Shown here one piece after another: positions 52,407 to 60,286 of a stretch of 64,000 nt of DNA. How positions within the stretch are numbered: the stretch's first letter is position 1; each line of letters opens with the position of its first letter. The stretch is taken from contig NZ_JAUSTI010000014.1 in NCBI RefSeq assembly GCF_030812775.1, positions 101,752-165,751 of the forward strand. The letters are read 5' to 3'. Made by a program: the position numbers and the translations under genes. Source of the DNA: Paenibacillus tundrae (GTDB lineage Bacteria > Bacillota > Bacilli > Paenibacillales > Paenibacillaceae). Below the pieces are notes generated by a model that was given only the letters and a program-made list of their open reading frames with translations, was not told the origin of the DNA and made no database searches.

Positions 52407-52436
52407 ATTTTAACAATCCCCTACAGCGAATGTCAA
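52407..52436 (-). promoter_or_regulatory. Sigma-A promoter of the purine operon
   Basis: On the minus strand -35 TTGACA (52436-52431), 18-bp spacer, -10 TAAAAT (52412-52407); a 17-bp reading TTAAAA is equivalent. Start of transcription near 52400 gives a leader of about 400 nt. Confidence 0.8.
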
Positions 52437-52439
52437 CTT

Positions 52440-52483
52440 AAAGACGAACATTTAACATATTGACAAATATAATGTTCGGGAAT
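52440..52483. promoter_or_regulatory. Two inverted PurR boxes
   Basis: AAAGACGAACATT (52440-52452) and, on the other strand, ATTCCCGAACATT (52483-52471), 18 bp apart. They match the Bacillus PurBox AWWWCCGAACWWT at 11 and 12 of 13 positions, and lie just upstream of -35. PurR with its PRPP response is expected to repress here. The purR gene is not in the window. Confidence 0.8.
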
Positions 52484-52521
52484 TACTCATTTCAAAGCAT
52501 TCTACTAACCATTTCATTCCA

Positions 52522-52568
52522 TAAAAGAAAGCCGGCTCCTCTTCAATCTCTCGAAGACTACCGGCTTT
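52522..52568 (-). terminator. Intrinsic terminator of the universal stress protein gene
   Basis: Stem AAGCCGG/CCGGCTT with an inner TTC/GAA extension, followed on the minus strand by TCTTTTATGG. It insulates the pur promoter from upstream transcription. Confidence 0.8.
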
Positions 52569-52595
52569 TCCATTGAAGTGTTGTACACTTCTACA

Positions 52596-53030
52596 CTATT
52601 TAACGATAAGCACTGGGATTTGAGCATGCTGCACTACATTATGGCTGACACTACCCAGAACAAACTCGCGAATTCCGCCCAAGCCGCGACTACCAATAAT
52701 AATGATATCCGAATCGTTCTCTTTAGCAAAATCAAGTAACACTTCGGCTGCAGCTCCTTGGATTAGATCCACATTAGCCGTTACACCAGCAGCCTTAATT
52801 CGCTCTTTCGCCTCATCGGTCGTTTGTACCGCAAGATTGTAATAATCATTGTTAAGAGATGGCGGTAGTGGAGCGAGACCCTCCCCAATAAATACACGCG
52901 GGAAATCAAAAGCATGGATTACATCAAGTACAGCATCTGGTGAAGCCTTGGCGAGTTCAATCGCGCGATCAAGTGCTTTATTTGAAGCTTTGGAGCCGTC
53001 ATAAGCTACTAAGATTTTGGAAAATAACAT
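52596..53030 (-). CDS. Universal stress protein (UspA family)
   Basis: A 144-residue cytoplasmic UspA-type protein. Nucleotide-binding pattern G-2x-G-9x-G-S is intact (GSRGLGG at 113-119, then GSVSHNVV at 126-133), with VAYDGSKAS near the start, so it belongs to the ATP-binding branch. Function in stress survival is inferred. Single gene with its own terminator, just upstream of the pur control region but not part of the operon. Confidence 0.95.
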   Translation of the reverse strand: MLFSKILVAYDGSKASNKALDRAIELAKASPDAVLDVIHAFDFPRVFIGEGLAPLPPSLNNDYYNLAVQTTDEAKERIKAAGVTANVDLIQGAAAEVLLDFAKENDSDIIIIGSRGLGGIREFVLGSVSHNVVQHAQIPVLIVK

Positions 53031-53269
53031 GTGAATCCGTCCCTTCCTTATATATGTAGAACATCCGAAGCAAGCCTCGGGGTAACATCCTAATGCGCTT
53101 TAAAACCTTTTACTCCATGTCATTCTTTAAACGTTCCAGAGCTAAGATGAACCATTCATAAGAATAAATTTACATATTAACTTATGTGAGATGGATCGAA
53201 CATGTACACTATGATCTAAGAATAATTAGCCAGAAAAAATTGGATCCAGTGACGGTTCATCTCCTACCA

Positions 53270-53533
53270 TTACTGAAGAAAGTAACCATACATTACTGCA
53301 TTCAGAAACAAAAGCAGAGGAATACCGATCGTGAAGCTCGGATGCTTCGTTTTGTGCCTTTTGCGATACATGGCGATCCAGACTCCAAGCGCACCACCAA
53401 TGAATGCAAGCAAAAACAATGTACGTTCAGGTGTACGATCTCGACGTTGCTGTGCACGTCTCTTGTCATCGGACATCACCAGATATCCTACTACATTAAT
53501 AAATATAAACCACAAGATAAGTCCAGTTTGCAT
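53270..53533 (-). CDS. DUF1294 family small membrane protein
   Basis: An 87-residue membrane protein of the DUF1294 family: an N-terminal helix (LILWFIFINVVGYLVM), the conserved soluble part DDKRRAQQRRDRTPERTLF, then helices LLAFIGGALGVWIAMY and IPLLLFLNAVMYGYFL with RHKTKHPSF between. The start is taken as ATG 53533 (MQTGLIL); GGGGG lies about 13 bases upstream, and the frame is open 15 codons further. Function unknown. Confidence 0.85.
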   Translation of the reverse strand: MQTGLILWFIFINVVGYLVMSDDKRRAQQRRDRTPERTLFLLAFIGGALGVWIAMYRKRHKTKHPSFTIGIPLLLFLNAVMYGYFLQ

Positions 53534-53638
53534 ATATTTTAGCAGTCCCCCTATCCCGGGACATCTCCCTGCCTCCATTATAATCCTAAGACTGGCACAT
53601 GTTCAACGCGGGAAAGGGAACTGCATTAGACTGCCTAT

Positions 53639-53776
53639 CTAGGACTCCTGTTTGGGTATCCCGTTTAGACTTGGTACTCGTTTTGCTGCTTTCTCCGGAC
53701 GCACAGCGATACTCTCTTCACGGATACTGTCTTTATTTTGCTGATTATGGCGTTTCTCTGGTTTGTTATGCGGCAT
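53639..53776 (-). CDS. Small hydrophilic protein (45 residues), unrecognised
   Basis: ATG at 53776 is preceded by AGGAGGTGATACCC, a nearly perfect ribosome binding site. It encodes 45 residues: very polar and basic (MPHNKPEKRHNQQNK, later EKAAKRVPSLNGIPKQES), no hydrophobic segment. It resembles the many small hydrophilic proteins of spore formers in character, but I cannot name a family. It lies 61 bp after the ROK gene on the same strand. Confidence 0.65.
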   Translation of the reverse strand: MPHNKPEKRHNQQNKDSIREESIAVRPEKAAKRVPSLNGIPKQES

Positions 53777-53837
53777 ATGGGTATCACCTCCTAGGCTTAC
53801 GTTGCCTGAAAAAGGAGGATCTTATACGAGGATGTGC

Positions 53838-54755
53838 CTACGCTTGGGAAGTGGTACGAATTCGCTTATCCTGTCTGTCCAAAAAATTGTAAAGTGCCCC
53901 ATACAGATTAGCATCGTTCCTGAACGTACAAGCCGTAATCTTAGGACTTGCCTTATGAAATGGATTCATTTGTTTTAGTTCATCAATCGCCCACGCCAGA
54001 CGCTCCAACAGAACAGGCTGCGCACTGATTCCTCCCCCAATGGCGAACAGCTCAGGATCTAAAATATATTGCAGATTCATAATCTGTACCGCTATATTCA
54101 GACAATAATTATTAAAGATTTCAGTAGCTTCCGGATCCTGTTGGTTGATAAACTCAAATACCGCTGCTCCATCGGTAGGATCTTGCAACCCTTTCTTCTC
54201 ACCAATCTGCTGAACCATTCTTACTGCGGAACAATCCAGACCAAAATACGTAGCTTCTTTTGTCACAGGATCAATCTTACTCATGATGTAGCTTACTTCT
54301 CCTGCAGACAGATTAGCCCCTCGTTGCAGTTTACCGCCCACAATAATCCCTGCACCAATTCCACTTCCCAGCACGAGCACAATGGAGTCTTTCGCGTGTT
54401 TAACACTTCCCAGCCATAATTCTGCAAGTGCAGCACATTTCCCATCGTTTTCAATTGAAACGGTGATATTATAACGATCTGCAAGAAGCTTCGCCAAATT
54501 GACCTCATGCAAAAATGGAAAAAATCCGCCGTGATAAACAATGCCTGTTTCCACATCTATCGTTCCTGGACAACTAATTGCGATGCCCTGGAGGGAACTC
54601 AGTTCTCGCCCATCAATGATAGAGTATAGAACTTCCTCCAGTTCCTGAAGATTGGTTCTCCTAGTGGGTTGCTTGTCTTTATGTACGATATCCCCACTAG
54701 AGCTCATCAAAGCATATTTCACAAACGTTCCGCCTATATCCAATACTAAATACAT
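53838..54755 (-). CDS. ROK family sugar kinase (beta-glucoside kinase-like)
   Basis: A 305-residue ROK protein. From ATG 54755, MYLVLDIGGTFVKYALM holds the ATP-binding DxGGT motif; SIENDGKCAALAELWLG has the catalytic Asp; VLGSGIGAGIIVGG follows. The usual zinc motif CxCGxxGC is missing, as in ROK kinases of the beta-glucoside-kinase type, and there is no DNA-binding domain, so it is a kinase rather than a repressor. GGGG lies eight bases upstream. It follows the symporter gene, but a terminator lies between. Confidence 0.88.
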   Translation of the reverse strand: MYLVLDIGGTFVKYALMSSSGDIVHKDKQPTRRTNLQELEEVLYSIIDGRELSSLQGIAISCPGTIDVETGIVYHGGFFPFLHEVNLAKLLADRYNITVSIENDGKCAALAELWLGSVKHAKDSIVLVLGSGIGAGIIVGGKLQRGANLSAGEVSYIMSKIDPVTKEATYFGLDCSAVRMVQQIGEKKGLQDPTDGAAVFEFINQQDPEATEIFNNYCLNIAVQIMNLQYILDPELFAIGGGISAQPVLLERLAWAIDELKQMNPFHKASPKITACTFRNDANLYGALYNFLDRQDKRIRTTSQA

Positions 54756-54788
54756 CCTACCTACCCCTTGCCCAAAAGTTGATTTGAA

Positions 54789-54832
54789 AAAATAGTCTTG
54801 TCCCCAGCAATCACTCACTGGTGAACAAGACT
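54789..54832 (-). terminator. Terminator between symporter and ROK genes
   Basis: Stem AGTCTTGT/ACAAGACT extended by CACC/GGGG-like pairs around an internal loop, followed on the minus strand by ATTTTTTC. Readthrough would be needed to express the ROK gene from the symporter promoter. Confidence 0.8.
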
Positions 54833-54843
54833 GTCTGATTGTG

Positions 54844-56244
54844 TTATTGCTGCTGTGCTCTTCGATATTCAAGTTCAGCAATAATTTCATTATGCGGTTT
54901 CTCGAATTTGAAGAAAGCCATAATCAAGATTGAAAGAGCACTCAGAATAATAGGTAACCAAATATAACTGATCGTTATTGCTGTCAGAGCAGATTGAGTC
55001 TGTGTCTGGTTCGCTACATATCCTCCTGCACCAAGCATCCAAGCTGGGATGGCTGCACCTAGACCTGATCCTAGTTTGATCCCAATGCCTGAGGCAGATA
55101 CAAGTAATCCCTGAGCACGTATTCCTGATTTCCACTCCCCATAGTCTACAGCATCCGCCATCAGAGTGAATAACAACCCCGCTGGAAGCCCCAATCCAAT
55201 TGCGGAAATGACCGTTCCTGCAAGGATCATACTAACCTCAGCACCACCAAGCCAGATCATCAACAGACCGATAATATTAATGATAATTCCTGCAATTACA
55301 ACTTTACGCTTACTGAAAAACTTGGTTAAGAATGGGACTAATAGTATGCCAATGAGTGTCATCATCCCAAGCGTATTGACCGTCGTCACTAGATCCTTTC
55401 TCCCTAGATTGTACGTAATATAATAGATCCCTGCGGAGAGCTTGATAATATACATTGTGAAAAATACTAATCCAAGCAGCGCAACCACGACCCAAGGTTT
55501 GTTTCCTTTGAGCGCTTTCAAACCTTCCCGTAGTGGAACAGCTTCATTCCCAGAAGCACTCTGTACTCGTTCTCTTGTGTTGAAGAAGGTGATCAAAAAC
55601 ATAATTACACCAACAACCGAGAAGATTGTCATTGTATAGAAGAAGCCTTTTTGCTGATCTCCTCCTCCAAAGTACGCGACTAGTGGCAGCAAGCTTAAGT
55701 TCACAATCAGACCACCGATCTGACCACCGAACATACGAAATGTATTGGCGACCGTTCTCTCTTGAACATCGCTGCTCATACTAGATAACATCGTAGTCAG
55801 TGGATTATTGACCGCTGCATACAAAACACTAGAGGCAATATAGAAAATATAAGCATATACCAGTTTGCCTGATTGACTCAGGTCAGGCCCCATGAACAAC
55901 AACACTGAAGATAACGCAAATGGAATACAGAACCATAATATCCATGGTCTCGATTTACCCCACTTGGTATTGGTTCGGTCGATGAGAACTCCGAAGATGG
56001 GACTATCAATCATGTCTACAAACCGCACGATTAACATCATCGTACCTACAGCAGCAGCTCCCAGACCAAAAACATCAGTAAAATAAAAGGTGAGATACGT
56101 TGTGATTACAGTATAAATGAGGTTAGAAGCAACATCCCCTAGACCGTAACTAACTTTTTCTTTCAACGGTATTTTATGGGTCTTGCTAGATTTACCTGAA
56201 TGGATCTCCGTTACCCGTCTTACGACTTCTTCGTGAACAGCCAT
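54844..56244 (-). CDS. GPH family sugar:cation symporter
   Basis: A 466-residue transporter of the glycoside-pentoside-hexuronide:cation symporter family (MelB/XynB-like, MFS fold), about 12 membrane helices. N-terminal KVSYGLGDVASNLIYTVITT and the motif IDRTNTKWGKSRPWILW after helix II are typical; LMADAVDYGEWKSGIRAQGL is the second GPH signature. ATG at 56244 follows AAGGAGGG. Divergent from an AraC regulator gene and followed by a ROK kinase gene, so it likely imports a glycoside; the sugar is unknown. Confidence 0.93.
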   Translation of the reverse strand: MAVHEEVVRRVTEIHSGKSSKTHKIPLKEKVSYGLGDVASNLIYTVITTYLTFYFTDVFGLGAAAVGTMMLIVRFVDMIDSPIFGVLIDRTNTKWGKSRPWILWFCIPFALSSVLLFMGPDLSQSGKLVYAYIFYIASSVLYAAVNNPLTTMLSSMSSDVQERTVANTFRMFGGQIGGLIVNLSLLPLVAYFGGGDQQKGFFYTMTIFSVVGVIMFLITFFNTRERVQSASGNEAVPLREGLKALKGNKPWVVVALLGLVFFTMYIIKLSAGIYYITYNLGRKDLVTTVNTLGMMTLIGILLVPFLTKFFSKRKVVIAGIIINIIGLLMIWLGGAEVSMILAGTVISAIGLGLPAGLLFTLMADAVDYGEWKSGIRAQGLLVSASGIGIKLGSGLGAAIPAWMLGAGGYVANQTQTQSALTAITISYIWLPIILSALSILIMAFFKFEKPHNEIIAELEYRRAQQQ

Positions 56245-56260
56245 ATATGTGCCCTCCTTA

Positions 56261-56374
56261 ATTAAGCGTTTTCATTGTTGTGAGTGTAAGCGTTCATTCC
56301 TCGCTAATTTTTTAATTCCCATAGAATTGAGAATTCGCTTATACTTATGTACTCCATATTAGAAAGCGCTTTAT
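56261..56374. promoter_or_regulatory. Three cre-like sites in the divergent symporter-araC region
   Basis: Sequences close to the CcpA site TGWAANCGNTNWCA: ATTAAGCGTTTTCA (56261-56274, 12 of 14), TGTAAGCGTTCATT (56285-56298, 12 of 14) and AGAAAGCGCTTTAT (56361-56374, 11 of 14). They suggest carbon catabolite control of the symporter and perhaps the regulator. The AraC protein's own site was not identified. Confidence 0.5.
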
Positions 56375-56470
56375 TTTTCTAATTGAAATATAAATCAATT
56401 CTATATATATTTATGGTATTAATTTGTGATAAATGGTATTAATCGCGTATTTAACGAGGGGGCTATACTG

Positions 56471-57667
56471 ATGTTATCTGACCCACATCTTCAATGGATC
56501 TTCCATTCCATCTATGACTCTACCCGTATCCCAACTTTTTATATTACGGATGGTTCGGAACTGCTACATGGCTTTACCAGCACTCACACCTCTAAGTCCA
56601 ACCAAACAAAGCTATCTAGAGAGCTCGTGGTTCATCTTCTCTCCATTCCTCTCTACAAGAAAATTCATCTTGCCTACATTAACAAACAAGCGGATAAATT
56701 GATCCTCATGCCGATCTCCACGAAGGAGGGGCAGGGTCGCCTCATTTTATGGCCTAATTCTCAGAAATTCTTAGATAGCAATATGATCGATCAACAACTT
56801 GATACAACTGGATCAGCGGTAGATCACAGGCAGTTAATCAGTGCGGCTATACTGGCTCACTACCTATTGCATAATGAAATGTTAGATCTGGAGCAGGTCA
56901 TTGAAGACAATCAGAATGTGGTCAACAACAAAACGGAGGATGTGCTTGATCTTTCATTGCTTGAACAGCGGGAAAATGGCTTGTATCATAAATCGTATTT
57001 ATCGGAGAGGAAAATTTTTGAACAAGTTCGTCTAGGAAATAAGAAGAAGATGTTGCTCTACCTGAAACAACATATGGAGATTAACGGGGTGTACGGCATA
57101 TTATCCAAGAACGATAGTCTTCGGAGTAAAAAGAATCTAATTATTTCGGCTATTGCCATAGGAACTCGGGCCGCTATTGACGGTGGATTATATTCGGAGG
57201 TCGCTCTTACCCTTAGCGATACATATATACAACAAATTGAGGGTGTACCTCGGATTGAATCCATCCACCCTTTTCTCGAAGACATTCTTGTTGATTTTAC
57301 CGAACGAGTAGAGAAGGTTCATCGCGCTCACTTTTCCAAGGATATCCTGCTATGTCAGGAATACATTTTCAATCACCTTTATGATGATCTCGATCTAGAT
57401 GTACTTGCCAATCATCTTCAAATAAGCCCCTCCTATCTCTCCCGTAAATTTAAGGAAGAGACTGGAGAGGCTCTGAAGATTTTTATCCAGAAACAGCGCA
57501 TTGAAGAAGCGAAGAATCTCATTGTTTTCTCGGACTATCAACTCAGTGAAATTTACCCCTTATTGAATTTTTATGATCAGAGTTATTTCATTAAGGTATT
57601 CCGGAAGCATACAGGGCTCACACCTAAACAGTATCGTAACCGTTTTGTAGTCAAACCATCTCAATAG
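56471..57667 (+). CDS. AraC family transcriptional regulator
   Basis: A 398-residue regulator. The N-terminal about 280 residues are a sensor region without a recognised domain (MLSDPHLQWIFHSIYDSTRI start). The last about 100 residues are two AraC helix-turn-helix motifs (LANHLQISPSYLSRKFKEET and NFYDQSYFIKVFRKHTGLTP). ATG at 56471 has GAGGGGG upstream. Divergent to the symporter gene, which it probably activates in response to the sugar. This large-sensor layout is common in Paenibacillus. Confidence 0.9.
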   Translation: MLSDPHLQWIFHSIYDSTRIPTFYITDGSELLHGFTSTHTSKSNQTKLSRELVVHLLSIPLYKKIHLAYINKQADKLILMPISTKEGQGRLILWPNSQKFLDSNMIDQQLDTTGSAVDHRQLISAAILAHYLLHNEMLDLEQVIEDNQNVVNNKTEDVLDLSLLEQRENGLYHKSYLSERKIFEQVRLGNKKKMLLYLKQHMEINGVYGILSKNDSLRSKKNLIISAIAIGTRAAIDGGLYSEVALTLSDTYIQQIEGVPRIESIHPFLEDILVDFTERVEKVHRAHFSKDILLCQEYIFNHLYDDLDLDVLANHLQISPSYLSRKFKEETGEALKIFIQKQRIEEAKNLIVFSDYQLSEIYPLLNFYDQSYFIKVFRKHTGLTPKQYRNRFVVKPSQ

Positions 57668-57726
57668 AATTCAATGTGGCGATTGGTATTCTAAGGATTC
57701 TAAAATAGATGGAGGCTCCTGCACCT

Positions 57727-59856
57727 TTAGTTCCCTTTCTTCTCCATAGCCGCCTTCAGCAGATCTCCGAGATTGGAACCGATGGATTCCTGTTTCGCAT
57801 ATTGTTTCACCAGTTTTTGCTGTTCGCGTTTGTTCACATGCTTCTTGTCCTTATCCAATGTTTCGGTGATTCCACATGGCAGGCATTGTACGTATAGACC
57901 CGCTTTGCCTTCCTTGATCTCCATCTTTTTGTGACACTGCGCGCAGCGGCGGTTCGATAATCTCTTCTCTGCCGAGCGGCGATAACCACAGTCCTCTGTA
58001 GGACAAACTAAGAATTTGCCGCGTTTTCCTTTTTTCTCAAGTAAACGTGCATTACAGTCAGGGCAGTGACTATTGGATACATTATGAGGCTTATATTCGG
58101 CCTTACTGCCTTTAACCGTTGATACTAGTTCTTTCGCCATCGAACGAATGCTGTCGAGGAAGGGTCCTGGCTTGCCTTGTCCGCGAGCAATTCGCTCAAG
58201 TTCAGCTTCCCAGCGTGCGGTCAGTTCCGGAGTACGAAGCTGCGGAGCGGCAAGCTCAATTAGCTGTTTTCCTTTACCTGTTGGATGCATGCTGTTGCCT
58301 TGACGATCAATCGTATCGGAGCTAACCAGCTTCTCAATGATATCTGCCCGTGTAGCTGGTGTGCCAAGCCCATGCTTCTCCATCTGCGAGAGCAGAGCTG
58401 CTTCGGTGTACCGTTTAGGCGGCATCGTCCGCCCACTCTTCACATGACAACGCTGAACGGTTACAGCCTGTCCTTGCTGCACATCAGGCAGAAGCACACG
58501 CTCCTGGTTAGCATCATCATCTGTACGGTCATCGTCATCATCGCTATAATCTCCGCCATATACTTCACGCCATCCACTGTCTTTCACGGTTGTGCCTTTG
58601 GCATGGAATGAATCGTTGCCAACCTGAACGGTGATTGCTACAGAATCGTACCTCGCTGCTGGATAGAACAAGCTGATGAAACGACGCACAATGAGATCAT
58701 ACAGTTTACGTTCCTCTGGACTAAGCTGATTCAATAGCACGGTCTGCTCTGTCGGTATAATGGCATGGTGGTCTGTCACTTTACTGTCGTCCACGATGCG
58801 CTTCGTGATATTTAGGTTTTTGCGCAGCAAAGGACGTGCGATAGAGGCATAAGGACCAATAGCTACACTCTCCAGCCGCTCTTTCAACGTACCCACCATG
58901 TCAGAGGTCAAATAACGGCTGTCAGTACGCGGATACGTAACGAGTTTGTGCTGTTCATACAAGCGCTGTAGAACATTCGATGTTTGTTTGGCAGAGAAAC
59001 CGTATTTTCTGTTGGCATCTCGCTGTAGCTCTGTCAGATCGTACGCTAGTGGATGCGGCTCTACCTTTTCACTTTTCTTCACTTGAGCAATCGTGCCTTT
59101 ACGCCCTTCGATCCGTTGCTTCAATTGTTGCATTTCCTGTGGGTCAAAGATTCGAGAGTCCCCGCCACTTGCCCGCCAAACAGCCTGAAAACCGCTCAGT
59201 TCTACCGTCAGTGTCTCATATTCTTGAGAGCGGAAGCCGTTTATTTCATTTTCTCTATCCATAATCATGCCCAAAGTTGGGGTCTGAACACGACCAGCTG
59301 ATAATTGGGCATTGAAACGAACAGTCAGAGCACGCGTTACATTCAGTCCAATCATCCAGTCTGCTTCCGCACGGCAGCGTGCAGATTCATAGAGACGATC
59401 GAATTGACTGCCTGGCTTCAGCGATGCAAATCCATCCTTAATCGCCTTATCTGTCTGAGAAGAAATCCACAAACGTTTAAAAGGCTTCTTCCACTGTGCC
59501 ATCTGCATAATCCACCGAGCCAGCAATTCTCCCTCACGCGCGGCATCTGTAGCGATGACCAATTCGCCAACATCCTGACGTTTCATTAATTGCTGTACCG
59601 CTTTGTATTGATGATTCGTTTCCCGAAGCACTTTAAGCTTGGTACGCTCCGGTAGAATCGGTAGATCTTCTAGATTCCATGTTGCATACTTTTTGTCGTA
59701 ATCCTCTGGCTCTGCAAGACCTACAAGATGGCCAAGTGCCCAGGTTACGATGTATTTTGGCCCTTCAATATAGCTTTTATGTTTATCACGCGCTCCCATA
59801 ACTCTGGCTATTTCGCGTGCGACAGACGGTTTTTCTGCGAGTACCAATGTCTTCAC
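57727..59856 (-). CDS. topB: DNA topoisomerase III
   Basis: Type IA topoisomerase that decatenates single-stranded-linked DNA. 709 residues from the GTG at 59856, which has AAAGGAAGAG seven bases upstream and gives the usual start MKTLVLAEKPSVAREIA. Toprim domain (about 1-140), active-site Tyr in VTYPRTDSRYL, and C-terminal zinc-finger-like modules with CPDCNARLLEKKGKRGKFL and CAQCHKK plus CLPC. An insert rich in Asp (DYSDDDDDRTDDD) interrupts the catalytic part at about 465-480. Single gene. Confidence 0.95.
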   Translation of the reverse strand: MKTLVLAEKPSVAREIARVMGARDKHKSYIEGPKYIVTWALGHLVGLAEPEDYDKKYATWNLEDLPILPERTKLKVLRETNHQYKAVQQLMKRQDVGELVIATDAAREGELLARWIMQMAQWKKPFKRLWISSQTDKAIKDGFASLKPGSQFDRLYESARCRAEADWMIGLNVTRALTVRFNAQLSAGRVQTPTLGMIMDRENEINGFRSQEYETLTVELSGFQAVWRASGGDSRIFDPQEMQQLKQRIEGRKGTIAQVKKSEKVEPHPLAYDLTELQRDANRKYGFSAKQTSNVLQRLYEQHKLVTYPRTDSRYLTSDMVGTLKERLESVAIGPYASIARPLLRKNLNITKRIVDDSKVTDHHAIIPTEQTVLLNQLSPEERKLYDLIVRRFISLFYPAARYDSVAITVQVGNDSFHAKGTTVKDSGWREVYGGDYSDDDDDRTDDDANQERVLLPDVQQGQAVTVQRCHVKSGRTMPPKRYTEAALLSQMEKHGLGTPATRADIIEKLVSSDTIDRQGNSMHPTGKGKQLIELAAPQLRTPELTARWEAELERIARGQGKPGPFLDSIRSMAKELVSTVKGSKAEYKPHNVSNSHCPDCNARLLEKKGKRGKFLVCPTEDCGYRRSAEKRLSNRRCAQCHKKMEIKEGKAGLYVQCLPCGITETLDKDKKHVNKREQQKLVKQYAKQESIGSNLGDLLKAAMEKKGN

Positions 59857-60286
59857 TTCATATCTCTTCCTTTCTGGCAAAACGTTAAGAGGTTTTTCAA
59901 ACTGACCTTTTTGAACATGTACTCAAAGTTCTGCTGTTTCTATTTTTCCATTATATCATTTCACAGTGGAGGTATGCTTTGCGCTTCTAAATCAGCTCAA
60001 TACTTCTTATACCCGATACTTCATATAACATTGCTTACAACCAAATGCGTTATATATGTTATATGTATGTTACATTTTTAAGGAATATATAAATTTATAT
60101 CTTTTATTAGCACATGAAAACAAGAGTATTTGTAAGAAATCCTCACGTAAAATTATTATGTATACGTTTTTTTCGATAAATATTAACATTGTAAGATTAC
60201 CTAACATGCATATAGAATGTGCAAAAGCATATGTTCACAAATTACTTACACACATCAACTGAGACACAGGAAGGGAGCGTGGATGC
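59857..60286. other. Intergenic region between divergent topB and amidase genes
   Basis: 430 bp, very A/T-rich, especially 60040-60240. It must carry the amidase promoter. I see no ORF with a ribosome binding site, no clear operator and no structured RNA. Confidence 0.4.
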
